Positions 25,667-34,919 are shown, numbered from the stretch's first letter. The stretch is DNA of 64,000 bases from Novosphingobium ovatum (GCF_009909235.1 NZ_JAAAPO010000004.1:396001-460000); one strand, 5' to 3'. Numbers and translations: made by a program. Notes: generated by a model from the letters alone, not told the origin.

Positions 25667-26205
25667 AGGATGGGTGTCCCGATGCCGATCAACCGGTCGC
25701 GGCAGACAAACCCGATCGCGGCATAGCGGCTGTCGAACCCGTCCTTGTGCGAGCTTCCCGCATAAATGCACCCTGGTGGGATCGTGCCGATGGGGCCGGG
25801 TACGAGATCCTCGCCCTGATGGGTCTTGGGCTTCAAGTGGGCGATGGTCTTGCCATTCACCCGCACGGCGTCGCCTGTGCGGGTGACGACATCGCCCGGC
25901 ACGCCATAGGTGATCTTGGCGAAGGGCTTGGGATCAGCCCCGAAATGCTTGATCACCAGTGGATCGTGACCCGGCGCGAAAACGACATAGTCACCGCGCG
26001 CCGGAAAGCGCCCAGTCTCGACCAGCAGCGCCCAGTTGGGAAGCGATTCACTGGCGTTGATAAGGAAGGCATGATGGTCGTGCCAATCCTTGAGCGCTGA
26101 CCAACTCAAGGCCGCACCGCCGATCAGCGCCATGCCGCCCAGCCTCAGCCGCCATGATGTTTGGCGCTGAGCCGGCACAGGCGCGATCTCACTTGCCGCT
26201 GCCAT
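25663..26205 (-). CDS. Conjugative transfer signal peptidase TraF-like (S26 family)
   Basis: A 180-residue S26-family peptidase. After a membrane segment (about residues 28-45), the catalytic-type Ser is in NASESLPNWALL, and the Lys-bearing region is FAKITYGVPGDVV, with a C-terminal GCIYAGSSHKDGFDSRY as in TraF/TrhF peptidases. It probably matures the pilin or cuts other secreted transfer proteins. ATG at 26205 overlaps trbI by 17 bp. A peptidase here is typical of IncA/C- and SXT-like F-type systems (TrhF), not of F itself. Confidence 0.85.
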   Translation of the reverse strand: MAAASEIAPVPAQRQTSWRLRLGGMALIGGAALSWSALKDWHDHHAFLINASESLPNWALLVETGRFPARGDYVVFAPGHDPLVIKHFGADPKPFAKITYGVPGDVVTRTGDAVRVNGKTIAHLKPKTHQGEDLVPGPIGTIPPGCIYAGSSHKDGFDSRYAAIGFVCRDRLIGIGTPIL

Positions 26206-26743
26206 GGTCGGCTCCCTTGGCATCGAAGAACTGCTGCATCTGGACCGATGGGCTCGGCGCTGATGGTGCAGCAGCCCCGCCTTGCGGCTTGGCGAGGCTG
26301 GCATAGACCTCGTCGCGAACCTGCGGCGTGATGTCGGGGACATCGCCGGCGACGACGGCGTTGCTGAGCAGCAGGACTTCGCCCTGAGCCGCGTGGCGGG
26401 CAACCGCGAGGTTCAGCGCTTGAAGGTAAGCGCCGGTCTCCGCCGTAATCTGGTCAGGCGTAGCCCCGCTGCGGGCCTGTCCTTGCACATACTCACGGAC
26501 GAGATCGGCCAGCGCCACTTTCCGGATCGTGGTCACGCGCTGCTCAAGTCCCAGCAGCTTGTGTGTGGCCCAGCTTCCCCAGAGCAGGCAGGCGCCGGTG
26601 AGACCCATGGCCAGGATCTGGCGACGATTGCCGACAAGGAAGGCAAACAGAGCGCGGCGCTTGCCAGTCACGTCAGTGGGCGAACCAGCGGCTTCCAGCC
26701 CCAAAGGCAGTTCGCCCTGCGGCTGTGGGGTATCGTCATGCAT
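26189..26743 (-). CDS. trbI: Type-F conjugative transfer protein TrbI
   Basis: A 184-residue protein with one transmembrane helix (about residues 44-62, ILAMGLTGACLLWGSWA) and a periplasmic domain (VALADLVREYVQ, LLSNAVVAGDVPDITPQV) typical of TrbI_Ftype, which affects pilus retraction. A Pro/Ser-rich tail ends the protein. ATG at 26743 overlaps the upstream gene's stop by 8 bases. Confidence 0.82.
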   Translation of the reverse strand: MHDDTPQPQGELPLGLEAAGSPTDVTGKRRALFAFLVGNRRQILAMGLTGACLLWGSWATHKLLGLEQRVTTIRKVALADLVREYVQGQARSGATPDQITAETGAYLQALNLAVARHAAQGEVLLLSNAVVAGDVPDITPQVRDEVYASLAKPQGGAAAPSAPSPSVQMQQFFDAKGADHGSGK

Positions 26744-27071
26744 CGGTGGAATCCTTGTTGCCAATGGGGTCTTCAAAGGCCCGGGCAAAGCCGCTGCGGC
26801 GGAAGAAGGCGACAGCCAACAGGATCGCGAAGAAGCCGATGATGATCTCTTGGTCGAACTGGTCGCGGCGGATGGCGTTGGCCGCGACATAGCGGTCAGC
26901 GAGATTGGCAAGCTGGGCCATGGTGATGGGCAATGAGAAGTCGCCGATGGCAAAGAGGATCAGCGCCATCGCGCCGGCAGCGGCCAGCACATTGACGGCG
27001 AACCAGCCCGTGAGGCGTAAGCCGCATGCGGCGACTGCCCCCCAATTGATGGGTGTTGCGCGCCGCGTCAT
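26736..27071 (-). CDS. Small two-helix membrane protein in tra operon (TrbF-like position)
   Basis: A 111-residue protein with two transmembrane segments (about residues 20-43 and 77-92) separated by a short loop. ATG at 27071 overlaps the traC stop (ATGA). I recognise no family. F places the membrane protein TrbF between traC and trbI, so an equivalent role is possible by position only. Confidence 0.65.
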   Translation of the reverse strand: MTRRATPINWGAVAACGLRLTGWFAVNVLAAAGAMALILFAIGDFSLPITMAQLANLADRYVAANAIRRDQFDQEIIIGFFAILLAVAFFRRSGFARAFEDPIGNKDSTDA

Positions 27072-29614
27072 GGCCGCACTCCCACGGCCTGACGATCCAG
27101 CCCATAGGCGGCGCATTCTATTGCCTCGGCCATAGTGGCACCGCGCGCGACCTCGGCCTCGATGCGGGCATAGACAGCCGGGCTTGAGGAATAGAGCGTG
27201 CCGGAAAAGGGATCGAGCACGAGACGGCAGACCGTCTGCGTGTCCGGGCCGCGGATCAGCAGGTCGGAATATTCGGTGCCGTTGCGCTTCAAGGAACGCA
27301 GCAGCGCGTCGGTGAAATTGTCCATTTCGAAGCGGTCGGACTTGCGGAAATCGGCGATGGTTTCCGGCTTCTGCTGGAGCACCAGCATCCAGTCGGAGTT
27401 TTCAAGCGCGGCCTTAGAGCCGCCTGATTTGTAGAAGTCGTTGATCGACTGGGTCGCGGTGATGAGCGAGGCGCCATATTTGCGGCAAGTGCGCGAATAG
27501 GTCTCCACGAAATCCGCCATCGCGCCGCCTTTCAGCATCGCCCAGGCCTCATCGATGATGAGCGCCTTCGGGATCTGCCGGTCGAGCTTCCTCATCGTCT
27601 GCGAGGCAACGAACATGATCGAGGTCAGGACGACGCTGCGCAGTTCCTCGCGTGAGGAAAGGTCCGACAGTTCGAAGACCGTCAGATCGGCCGAGAGATC
27701 GAGATTGGTGTCGCCAAGGAAGAACGGCCCATACGTTCCGGCGTCAGAGAACGGTAGCAGCGCCGTCGCCAGATCATCGGCCTGCGGGTGACCGGCAGCG
27801 CGCAACGCAGCAATGATGCCATCGACGGTGCCGTCACGCGCCTTCTCGTTCCATACGGCATTGACTGCGGCATCGATCAGCCCGCGCTCGGTGTCGTTGA
27901 GCCGGTTCTCGTAGCGCGCCATCTGACTGATGATGGCCTTGAGCATCGCGAGGCAGTCGACGAGATAGTCCTCGTCTCCCGCGGCAAGCTCGAGGTCTAT
28001 CATGCGGAATGGGTTGATCGAGATGCCAGACGAGAGCTTGAACTCGGTGAAGGTGCCGCCCAAGGCTTTCGCCATATGCTCGAAGGAGCGCCCATCATCG
28101 ATGACGATGGTCTTGGCGTTAACCCCGGCAAAGCTGGCGGTCAGATCCTGAAGCAGCACCGATTTGCCCGAGCCGGACTTGCCCGCGATGGCGACATTGT
28201 GGTTGCCGGCATTGTTCTGAAAAGGCGACCAGAACTGGGGCTGACCGCGCCGCCCGATGAACAGCAGGTGCGGGATCGCGCCGCCATTGTATTCGCCCTG
28301 GACGGGCGCGAGCGCTGCCACATTGGCCGAAAGCACAGTGCGGAAGCGCCGCATCCGCATGAGATCGCGCGAGAGGCCATCGGCCAGCGTCAGCGGGAAG
28401 GATGCCAGCAGTCCGCCCGTCTGAAGGTAGGTCTCGTCGATCAGATCCCAGCCAGCGGCCTTGTAGATCGCCTTGAGGGTGCGCTCATTCACATCGCCTC
28501 GGCCAAGCGGCGAGACCATAGTGACGCTGTAATAGATCTGGACCAGTTTCTGCCCGAGGCGCACTTGCGCCTGCACATGCTCCCACTCAGCCGATTGGGT
28601 CTTGAGGCTGGGCACGAGGCGCGCGGCTTTGCCATCGGCGAGCGCCGTCGTGCGAGTGAATTTCCAGCCCGCCTTGGCTTCGGAGGTCTCGGCCGACGGG
28701 ATGATCCCCGCGATCGACTGGAGCACCGGGCATGGCAGGCAGAGCTTGGGATTGAAGATGTCGCCGATGACCTTTTGCGTGTCCCAGGGTGCCCAGCGTT
28801 CGGGGAAATAGCGCACCGACATGGTCCGCACGTCGAACTCATGCGGGCTCATATCCGCCATCTCGGGGGCGCCATCAATGACCACGCCGGAGGGGCGCAA
28901 AGAGGGCGCCTCAAGGATCAGCCGGTCCTTCTCAACGCGGGTGACGAGATCGCGGCGGATGCATTGCTCGTTGATCGGATCGAAGGGGCTGTAATCGGGC
29001 GCGTCATCGCCTGCGCCCGTCGCGGGGCAGACCACATCGTCGATGAAACGGATGAGCTCGGTCGGACTGAAGATCCGCGTCTTGACGTTGATTGAGTCGA
29101 GTGCCGAGGTGATCCCGTCGCGGATGCCAAGCAGCGTCTCGGTATCGACGCCCGAACCCACGCCAACGCCTACAGCAAAGAGCACGCGGAACTGGCGCAG
29201 ATGGAAGGGGCCGTCGGAGGCGAGGGAAGACCAGGCGCCGCTGCGCAGCAGGTCGAGCCGGTAACGGGCCAGCTTGTTGAATACCGCGCCCGCCCGGATG
29301 CGGGGCAATGCCCATTCTTGCAGCTTCTCGGCAATACGGGGTGACGCATAATTGATGATCTGGAATTCGCAGCCCGCCACCAGCACATCGGAGATGATCG
29401 AGGTCAGGATGTCGCCGATGCGCTCATCGGCCCCCATGAGCGGGGCCAGTTCGAGGATGAAGCCCTTCGAGCGGGTGAGATGGAAGATCTGCGTTTCTGC
29501 CGCATAGGCGCGGTAGCCGAGGAAGCTCGCGAGCATGGGCACATCGCGCGTTTCTGCGCGATGCTCTGGCGCCTCGCTGTCGCCGGTGACGAGTTCTATG
29601 AGCCGGGCGAGCAT
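27068..29614 (-). CDS. traC: Type IV secretion ATPase TraC (VirB4-like)
   Basis: An 848-residue ATPase with Walker A GKSGSGKS (478-485) and Walker B ALIIDEAW (Asp688-Glu689), followed by a TQS motif and a conserved C-terminal arginine region. TraC powers pilus extension and substrate transfer at the inner membrane. The ATG is 6 bp after the traV stop, with a GAGG ribosome site. Length is normal for the family. Confidence 0.93.
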   Translation of the reverse strand: MLARLIELVTGDSEAPEHRAETRDVPMLASFLGYRAYAAETQIFHLTRSKGFILELAPLMGADERIGDILTSIISDVLVAGCEFQIINYASPRIAEKLQEWALPRIRAGAVFNKLARYRLDLLRSGAWSSLASDGPFHLRQFRVLFAVGVGVGSGVDTETLLGIRDGITSALDSINVKTRIFSPTELIRFIDDVVCPATGAGDDAPDYSPFDPINEQCIRRDLVTRVEKDRLILEAPSLRPSGVVIDGAPEMADMSPHEFDVRTMSVRYFPERWAPWDTQKVIGDIFNPKLCLPCPVLQSIAGIIPSAETSEAKAGWKFTRTTALADGKAARLVPSLKTQSAEWEHVQAQVRLGQKLVQIYYSVTMVSPLGRGDVNERTLKAIYKAAGWDLIDETYLQTGGLLASFPLTLADGLSRDLMRMRRFRTVLSANVAALAPVQGEYNGGAIPHLLFIGRRGQPQFWSPFQNNAGNHNVAIAGKSGSGKSVLLQDLTASFAGVNAKTIVIDDGRSFEHMAKALGGTFTEFKLSSGISINPFRMIDLELAAGDEDYLVDCLAMLKAIISQMARYENRLNDTERGLIDAAVNAVWNEKARDGTVDGIIAALRAAGHPQADDLATALLPFSDAGTYGPFFLGDTNLDLSADLTVFELSDLSSREELRSVVLTSIMFVASQTMRKLDRQIPKALIIDEAWAMLKGGAMADFVETYSRTCRKYGASLITATQSINDFYKSGGSKAALENSDWMLVLQQKPETIADFRKSDRFEMDNFTDALLRSLKRNGTEYSDLLIRGPDTQTVCRLVLDPFSGTLYSSSPAVYARIEAEVARGATMAEAIECAAYGLDRQAVGVRP

Positions 29615-29620
29615 GGCGCC

Positions 29621-30322
29621 TCAGTCCACCTGCGGCGGGAAAGTCGCCGCGCCGCTCTTTGGCGTTATGGTCTGAGGTGTGGTGGGCTTCGGCGGGCTGG
29701 GCTGCGCTTGGGGCTGGTTCAGGATCGCCTTCACCTTGTCCTTGATCGCTGCCGTCGGATCCGTGGGCAGTGCCGGTGCGGGCTTGTCGCCTTCGGGCGA
29801 CTTGGTGGTGGCCGGTGCCATCAGCGCCATGTCGGGCGCCATTTCCGCGAGGGTGAGCAGGCTCATGTCGGCGCCTGCGCCCATGGACTTCGCCCCCCAA
29901 ACCATTCCGCCCTGCGGAGCGCTGGACACCTCGGTAAGATGCGGGGCATCGACGGGGACAAAACCTGTGGTGCGGGGATGGAGGCGACCCGATCCGTCGC
30001 GCCAGGGCATATAGACAATTCTGAGCACCGGCCTGAGCCCAGAACGAACCGGCCCGACGAAGGTCCATGCCTTCTTCTCCTTGGGATTGGTGGATGCTTG
30101 GAAACCGTTGGCGGCGGGCACGGCATCGGGCGTGGGCGGCGCGTCCTTGGCTTCAGCCTCGGCATCGATCGCGTGGATGGCGCTGTCATCGATGGTGGTC
30201 GATGGCGCGCAGGTGCCGCGCGGCGCGCTGCACACGAAACCGCCTTTGACGTTGGAGTGGAGCATTGAGCAACCAGCCAGCGGCATTAGGCCAAGCGCGG
30301 CGATGATGGGGGACATGCGCAT
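29621..30322 (-). CDS. traV: Conjugal transfer lipoprotein TraV
   Basis: A 233-residue outer-membrane lipoprotein with a lipobox LAGC (Cys at 18), followed by Cys-containing FVCSAPRGTCAPST as in TraV. TraV forms the outer-membrane core with TraK and TraB (VirB7/9/10 equivalents). The C-terminal third is Pro/Lys-rich. ATG codons at 30322 and 30316 are both possible, with GGAGG upstream. Confidence 0.85.
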   Translation of the reverse strand: MRMSPIIAALGLMPLAGCSMLHSNVKGGFVCSAPRGTCAPSTTIDDSAIHAIDAEAEAKDAPPTPDAVPAANGFQASTNPKEKKAWTFVGPVRSGLRPVLRIVYMPWRDGSGRLHPRTTGFVPVDAPHLTEVSSAPQGGMVWGAKSMGAGADMSLLTLAEMAPDMALMAPATTKSPEGDKPAPALPTDPTAAIKDKVKAILNQPQAQPSPPKPTTPQTITPKSGAATFPPQVD

Positions 30323-30325
30323 GGT

Positions 30326-31204
30326 TCAGGCGCCTCCCTTCAGCCAGCTTTCGAGGAACTCACGCGGGCGGAAGCCCAGCAGCACAGCGCCATCCTCGCG
30401 AACCAGCACGGGCGTGCCGGTGAAGCCATGGGTGCGCGCGAAGGCCTCATTGGCATCGAGGCCGCTGGTGTCGCAGGCGCGTGCGCCTTGATCTTTTTGG
30501 GAGATGTCCTGATCGCCGTAAGCCCGCTCCATGGCGGCGCTCGTGTCCTCGGCGCAGATCACGGCTTCGGAAATTGCCCGTGTGCCGAGGATCGAGATCG
30601 GCCGCTCGGTGACGCGCGCTCCAATCGCCTTGAGGGTTTGGTGCAGCGCCCGGCAGTAGCCGCAGTGGAAATCGCTGAATACGGTGACCTTGGGAGCGTT
30701 GGCCGCGCCTCCCCATTCGATGGCGCCATTGGCCGGAAGGCTGGCAAGGCTCACCTTCTGAGCGGGAACCGAGGCAGGAGCGGACGCAGATTGGGGATGC
30801 GATGGCGCGAGGCCCGCGCTGTTCGCTTCTGGCGCCTTGGCTGTGGCCGAAGCGCCAACCAGCATATCGGGATTGATGGCGAGCAAGCGCGCCGCCGTCA
30901 GATCCTGATGCGTCTCCATGTCATAGATCCGCCCGACGATGAGGTAGCGGGCTGAGGGATCGATGTAGAAGAGGTTGGTCCCCGCCTGCACCTCGCAGAT
31001 GCCCGGGATTTGGCCGCAATCGACCTTGGTGACGGTGGTGCGCGGAAGACGCTGGGTCAAAGCCCGCATCGCTGCCGCATCCCTCGCCAGAGCAGGACGA
31101 GTGCGCGTGGCCGTCGCGGCGCGAGCCTCGGCGATGGTCGGTAGAGTGCTCAAAGCCAGTCCGAGAACGGGTAGCAGGCGCAGGAATGATCGGGAGTGAG
31201 ACAC
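30326..31204 (-). CDS. DsbC-like thiol-disulfide isomerase of transfer system
   Basis: A periplasmic protein of about 292 residues. A signal peptide (LLPVLGLALSTLPTIAEA) is followed by a DsbC dimerisation-like domain (GICEVQAGTNLFYIDPSARYL) and a thioredoxin domain with a CGYC active site (FSDFHCGYC). It likely corrects disulfides in the Cys-rich TraN and TraU. GTG at 31204 has an AAGGGA ribosome site; a TTG at 31222, overlapping the traB stop, is the alternative. Confidence 0.85.
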   Translation of the reverse strand: MSHSRSFLRLLPVLGLALSTLPTIAEARAATATRTRPALARDAAAMRALTQRLPRTTVTKVDCGQIPGICEVQAGTNLFYIDPSARYLIVGRIYDMETHQDLTAARLLAINPDMLVGASATAKAPEANSAGLAPSHPQSASAPASVPAQKVSLASLPANGAIEWGGAANAPKVTVFSDFHCGYCRALHQTLKAIGARVTERPISILGTRAISEAVICAEDTSAAMERAYGDQDISQKDQGARACDTSGLDANEAFARTHGFTGTPVLVREDGAVLLGFRPREFLESWLKGGA

Positions 31205-31218
31205 GCGAGGTTTTCCCT

Positions 31219-32571
31219 TCAATTGCGGATGAAGACGCCGTCGAGGAACACCACCTCGACATCGAGGCCGGTCGGCATTTCCACGACAGGCTGGTACTGT
31301 TCGGCGCGCTCGATCAGATATTTGGAGACCATGTCGCCGGACTGGGCGACGCCCTGGCCAAGCCCACCCTGGGCGATGTCCGAGGGCGAGAGCGTCGAGC
31401 GCTGGCCGTTCACGCTGACCGTTGGCGAGGTCAGATAGGCCGAGGAATTGGTCGAGAAGCCGCGCCCGAAACCGCCCAGCACGCCGGCGATGAACGCCTG
31501 ACCCACCAGATTGCCCGAGCGGTTGACCACGCGGCCGCGCACGCCGGTCTTGCCGCCAAAGGCGATGAAGCCCTTGACCTCGCTCACCGCCACCTTGCCG
31601 CCCGGCTGCGGGCAGGTCATGCGCTGGAGCTTCACATAGACCTTTTCCGAAGAGAGGTCGGCGAGCGCCGCGCCATTGACCATGCAGCCCACGATGTTGG
31701 TCTTGAGCAACTTGCCAGCCACATAGACCGAGCGTGCCGGGCCAGTGATGCGCAGCACCACAGGCAGCGGGTCAGTCTGGCTCTTGGTGTTGGTCGTGGC
31801 GTCGACGCCCACCACCACCTTGGCCGTCGCGATCGAATTGGGCGGCAGGTAGTTCTCGCTGTCGGTGAACTGGGTGGTCTTGCCTGGCACCATGCGTGTG
31901 CCCGTTCCGCCAGCATCGCCTCCGAAGGACAGCAGTTTGACCTCGCTGGAACGCGGCGCGCTGGCCGGATCGATCGCGCTGCGAGCCGTATCACCCGATG
32001 GTGGTGTCAGAGGCGAACCACTGGGGATGGACGACGACCGCTGATAGGTGGGCGGTGCGCCCGTTCCATACAGCGCGCTTGGCCCGGCGGTCGCCCGCTG
32101 CATCTGGGTCGAGAGCGCGGAAATTTGGGAGCGAAGCTGGTCGTTCTCGGTCTGATAGGCCGAGAGTACCTTCGATCCATCGGTCTTGAGCGATTGGTTC
32201 TGCCCCTGCAAATCCTCGATCTGCTTTTGAAGCTGGTCGAGCCGGACGGAATCGCCTTGCAGGGTCTTGATCTGGTTGCCCTGCGTCGAAAGCTGGTTCT
32301 CCGACAGAGCCATCCATTCCTTGTCGGCCATCGAGCGGTTGACCATGTCATCGGTCGAAATCTTGATCGCCTTGGGGTCGTCTTTCTTATCGGCGCTGCC
32401 CGTCTGGGGCGCAGGCGAAGCCAGAATCCACCACATGCCCGCCATCACCAGCACACCGCCCAGACCCCACATGGCAATCTGTTGACGGCGGCGGGTAGCA
32501 GCATTGCGGGCAAGATCATCCGTCGGCGATGGGGGGGCAGCAGGGCTACCCTGTGCGCTCGGCGCGTTCAT
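31219..32571 (-). CDS. traB: Conjugal transfer protein TraB (VirB10-like)
   Basis: A 450-residue envelope-spanning protein. Residues about 32-50 form one transmembrane helix, residues about 95-150 a coiled coil (QIKTLQGDSVRLDQLQKQIED), then a Pro/Ser-rich linker and a C-terminal VirB10-type beta domain. It links inner and outer membranes in the F-type core complex with TraK and TraV. ATG overlaps the traK stop. Confidence 0.9.
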   Translation of the reverse strand: MNAPSAQGSPAAPPSPTDDLARNAATRRRQQIAMWGLGGVLVMAGMWWILASPAPQTGSADKKDDPKAIKISTDDMVNRSMADKEWMALSENQLSTQGNQIKTLQGDSVRLDQLQKQIEDLQGQNQSLKTDGSKVLSAYQTENDQLRSQISALSTQMQRATAGPSALYGTGAPPTYQRSSSIPSGSPLTPPSGDTARSAIDPASAPRSSEVKLLSFGGDAGGTGTRMVPGKTTQFTDSENYLPPNSIATAKVVVGVDATTNTKSQTDPLPVVLRITGPARSVYVAGKLLKTNIVGCMVNGAALADLSSEKVYVKLQRMTCPQPGGKVAVSEVKGFIAFGGKTGVRGRVVNRSGNLVGQAFIAGVLGGFGRGFSTNSSAYLTSPTVSVNGQRSTLSPSDIAQGGLGQGVAQSGDMVSKYLIERAEQYQPVVEMPTGLDVEVVFLDGVFIRN

Positions 32572-33410
32572 GGCTGACCTCCGGTCTCTGTGCTGCGCTG
32601 GACAATGAAGGCGGTGGTTGCCTCACCGGGCGCCAGACGGGGGTTGGTGATGCTGACTGCGATGGCGTCGGCGGGCGCGACCTTGTCGTCGATCAGGACC
32701 GCGGGCTTGTTGCCGCGGTTGGTGATCTTGAGGAGCTTGCCGGTATAGCTCGCCCCGACATATTGCCCGACCATCTGGACAGAGAGCGTGTCGATGTCGA
32801 CGGGCACCAGCGCGCGCCAGGTGATGTCGAAACCTTCAACCGGCTTCTGAGCATACATGGCCGCGATCAGATGCGCCGAGGCATCCTGCGGTGACAGGCC
32901 GGCGGGCCATGTCTCACCGACCGGGCGCGGATGTTCGACATCGGCATTGGCGATAAACACCTGCCGCGCATCACTGCCGCCCACCGCGCAAATGAATTTA
33001 TAGACGAAGCCTTTGCGGGTCGTGCCGAAGAAGGAAATTGTGGGCTTGGAAAAGCCATTGGCGACCGAAAGGTAGATGTCGCCGCGCAGGGGTTCATTGA
33101 CCACCTGAAAGTCATCGGCGGGATTGGGCGCCTGCACCTTGGAGACCGAGGCGAACTGGTCATCCTTCAGCGAAATCCGCGTCAGATCCTTGGCCGAGGC
33201 CTCGCAGTGGACGGTGCCATTGTCGGCCACCAGCAGCGTCTGATCGGCATAGGCTGGCGCGGCCGTGGCAAGGCCGGCGCTCACCAAGGCGATGCCGAGG
33301 GCGCGCTCAGCCCACAAACGGCGCGGGGCAAGGCTTGCCCCTGCCGACAATTCCAGAATGGCCATAAAGGAAAACCCTTGTGGGATGGTGCCGGGGAATG
33401 GGCCGCTCAT
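32568..33410 (-). CDS. traK: Conjugal transfer secretin-like protein TraK (VirB9-like)
   Basis: A 280-residue protein with a signal peptide (about 1-55, ending AYADQ) and a beta-rich TraK body (IYLSVANGFSKPTISFFGTTRKGFVY). TraK forms the outer-membrane core with TraB and TraV. ATG at 33410 overlaps the traE stop (ATGA) and has an AGGAG ribosome site. The N-terminal lead before the signal is longer than usual; ATG at 33365 would trim it but has a weaker site. Confidence 0.87.
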   Translation of the reverse strand: MSGPFPGTIPQGFSFMAILELSAGASLAPRRLWAERALGIALVSAGLATAAPAYADQTLLVADNGTVHCEASAKDLTRISLKDDQFASVSKVQAPNPADDFQVVNEPLRGDIYLSVANGFSKPTISFFGTTRKGFVYKFICAVGGSDARQVFIANADVEHPRPVGETWPAGLSPQDASAHLIAAMYAQKPVEGFDITWRALVPVDIDTLSVQMVGQYVGASYTGKLLKITNRGNKPAVLIDDKVAPADAIAVSITNPRLAPGEATTAFIVQRSTETGGQP

Positions 33411-33970
33411 GGCGTCTCCTCCGGCTTGGCGATCATCCCGAAGCCTTTAAGCTTCAGGGAGACGCCGTTGTAGGTCCAGGTGAAGCGGAATGTGCGATGC
33501 TCGGTGGTCACCTCCTTGGAGGCGACGACGGTGTGCAGCGTGCCGCCGACCGTGCTGGTCAGCGTATCGGGATCGACCCACATCGCATCGGGCGTGAAAA
33601 ACTGGGTGATCTGCGAGCCTTGCTGCTCGGCCACCACTTTCATCAGCGCCTTCTTGACTTGCCCACGTGCCTGCTCGTCGGTCACTTCAAGGATGGAATC
33701 CATCCAGTAGGTCAGGCTCTGGGGCGAACGGTTAAGGGCAACCATCGCGACATCGCGGGTCACCATCTCGAGATAGTCGGGCGAGACCTTGGCGCTGGTC
33801 AGTGTGAGCGGTGTGCGCAACGTCGGCACCAGCACGACCTCGCGGTCCTTGCGGCCGGCGGAGACCACGCTGCTGACGGCAACGAGACCGAGGGCCAGCG
33901 AGAGCAGCGCCAGGCCATTGCGCTGGCGCAGAACCGCTTGCGATTTGTCGTGGGCGAGATCGATGTCCAT
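33407..33970 (-). CDS. traE: Conjugal transfer protein TraE (VirB5-like)
   Basis: A 187-residue protein with one N-terminal transmembrane helix (about residues 18-36) and a TraE-type periplasmic domain (FRFTWTYNGVSLKLKGF near the end). TraE is an early pilus-assembly factor. It starts one base after the traL stop and overlaps traK. Confidence 0.9.
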   Translation of the reverse strand: MDIDLAHDKSQAVLRQRNGLALLSLALGLVAVSSVVSAGRKDREVVLVPTLRTPLTLTSAKVSPDYLEMVTRDVAMVALNRSPQSLTYWMDSILEVTDEQARGQVKKALMKVVAEQQGSQITQFFTPDAMWVDPDTLTSTVGGTLHTVVASKEVTTEHRTFRFTWTYNGVSLKLKGFGMIAKPEETP

Positions 33971-33971
33971 C

Positions 33972-34256
33972 TTAGCCCGCCAGCACGCGAAGATGGGACG
34001 GCGGGAAGCTCCTCATGGCGAAAAACTCGCCAGGAAGGTGCCAGTATCCAAAATGCAGGATCCAGGCCATCGAGCGTCCGGCGCGGAGTTTGCGATAACC
34101 GAACCAGGCCACGGTGGAGAACACCAGCCCGATGACGATATGCGAAGCCAGAATGCCCCAGATGAAGGGGGTGACCATCACCAGGAACTCGTCCAGCGTC
34201 CAGAACCCGATAAGTTCCGGATCATCCAGATGTTTGGGGATCGCATAGCGTTCCAT
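33972..34256 (-). CDS. traL: Conjugal transfer protein TraL (VirB3-like)
   Basis: A 94-residue inner-membrane protein with the TraL pattern: IPKHLDDPELIGFWTLDE, a hydrophobic stretch (about residues 27-52), then YRKLRAGRS and a C-terminal HFGYWHLP. It acts with TraC at the base of the apparatus. It lies 93 bp downstream of traA, separated by a strong hairpin. Confidence 0.92.
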   Translation of the reverse strand: MERYAIPKHLDDPELIGFWTLDEFLVMVTPFIWGILASHIVIGLVFSTVAWFGYRKLRAGRSMAWILHFGYWHLPGEFFAMRSFPPSHLRVLAG

Positions 34257-34291
34257 CGCTGCCCGCCGTCACAAGAGTTGGTGGGGGATCG

Positions 34292-34343
34292 GGCCGGTCT
34301 GCACGGGGCGTTGGGAGGGGCAAGAAGCCCTGCGCAGCCGGCC
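34292..34343 (-). promoter_or_regulatory. Hairpin between traA (pilin) and traL
   Basis: GGCCGG (34292-34297) pairs with CCGGCC (34338-34343), and neighbouring CTGC/GCAG and GGG/CCC extend the stem. In the transcript it follows the pilin stop. It may protect the pilin mRNA end or attenuate readthrough to traL, making pilin the more abundant product. Confidence 0.4.
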
Positions 34344-34349
34344 TTGTCG

Positions 34350-34673
34350 TCAGATGGTCGCGGTGACCATCGCGGTGACGATCGGCACGCCCGTGCCGGC
34401 GGCGACGCCGGTGCCGACCGGCACGGCGACCTGCGCCAGCGAGAAGCGGCCCGAGGCCAGACCGACGATGCCGCCGGCCAGGCTCAGCACGGTGATCACC
34501 TTGCCGCCCGAACCGGACAGGAAATTGGTGAACTGCGTCAGCGCTGTGTTGAACGAGGTGTCGGTGCCGGCAAAGGCGGCGCCCGGGCCGAGTATGGCGG
34601 CCGCCACCACGGCGATGCCGAGATAGGGCAAGATCGAGGCGCGTTTGGGCGCCGGCAGTGCAAGGGACGTCAT
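34350..34673 (-). CDS. traA: Conjugative pilin TraA
   Basis: A 107-residue pre-pilin. The long hydrophobic leader (ILPYLGIAVVAAAILGPGAAFA, ending near residue 38) is followed by two more hydrophobic segments (VITVLSLAGGIVGLASG and a Gly/Val-rich VAVPVGTGVAAGTGVPIVTAM), the F-type pilin pattern. It heads the tra operon. ATG at 34673 has an AAAGGAC ribosome site; upstream in-frame starts have none. Confidence 0.85.
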   Translation of the reverse strand: MTSLALPAPKRASILPYLGIAVVAAAILGPGAAFAGTDTSFNTALTQFTNFLSGSGGKVITVLSLAGGIVGLASGRFSLAQVAVPVGTGVAAGTGVPIVTAMVTATI

Positions 34674-34750
34674 GGGGTAAGTCCTTTCGAGAGGGCCAGG
34701 ACGCAATGTGTTCCTGTGCCGATCCGAAGGCTCCGCCAGACGGGGACTCA

Positions 34751-34919
34751 CCGACAAGTCGGGTCCCGCCAAATTGGCGCTAAATCAAGTAAATTTCTGC
34801 GTCCTGACTTATGCTCGAACTGATTCGGCCCACAGGGGGTTTCGCAAGCGCCCGGCACGGGGCGCAAACGAAGCTGGGCCCGTTTCGATCTGGCACGTCA
34901 ATGGGCGCAAAGCGCCCAT
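34751..34919. promoter_or_regulatory. Cluster of four palindromes upstream of traA
   Basis: Between traA and the divergent regulator gene are CCGAC-AA-GTCGG (34751-34762), CGCCAA-A-TTGGCG (34767-34779), GCGCCC-n6-GGGCGC (34848-34865) and ATGGGCGC-AAA-GCGCCCAT (34901-34919), all with perfect arms. The last is just upstream of the regulator gene. They could be operators for the two regulators or part of an origin of transfer; I see no clear -35/-10 pair for traA. Confidence 0.5.

Noticed and set aside
31186..32577. 463-codon open frame on the plus strand
   Set aside because: Antisense to traB; His/Arg-rich shadow sequence.
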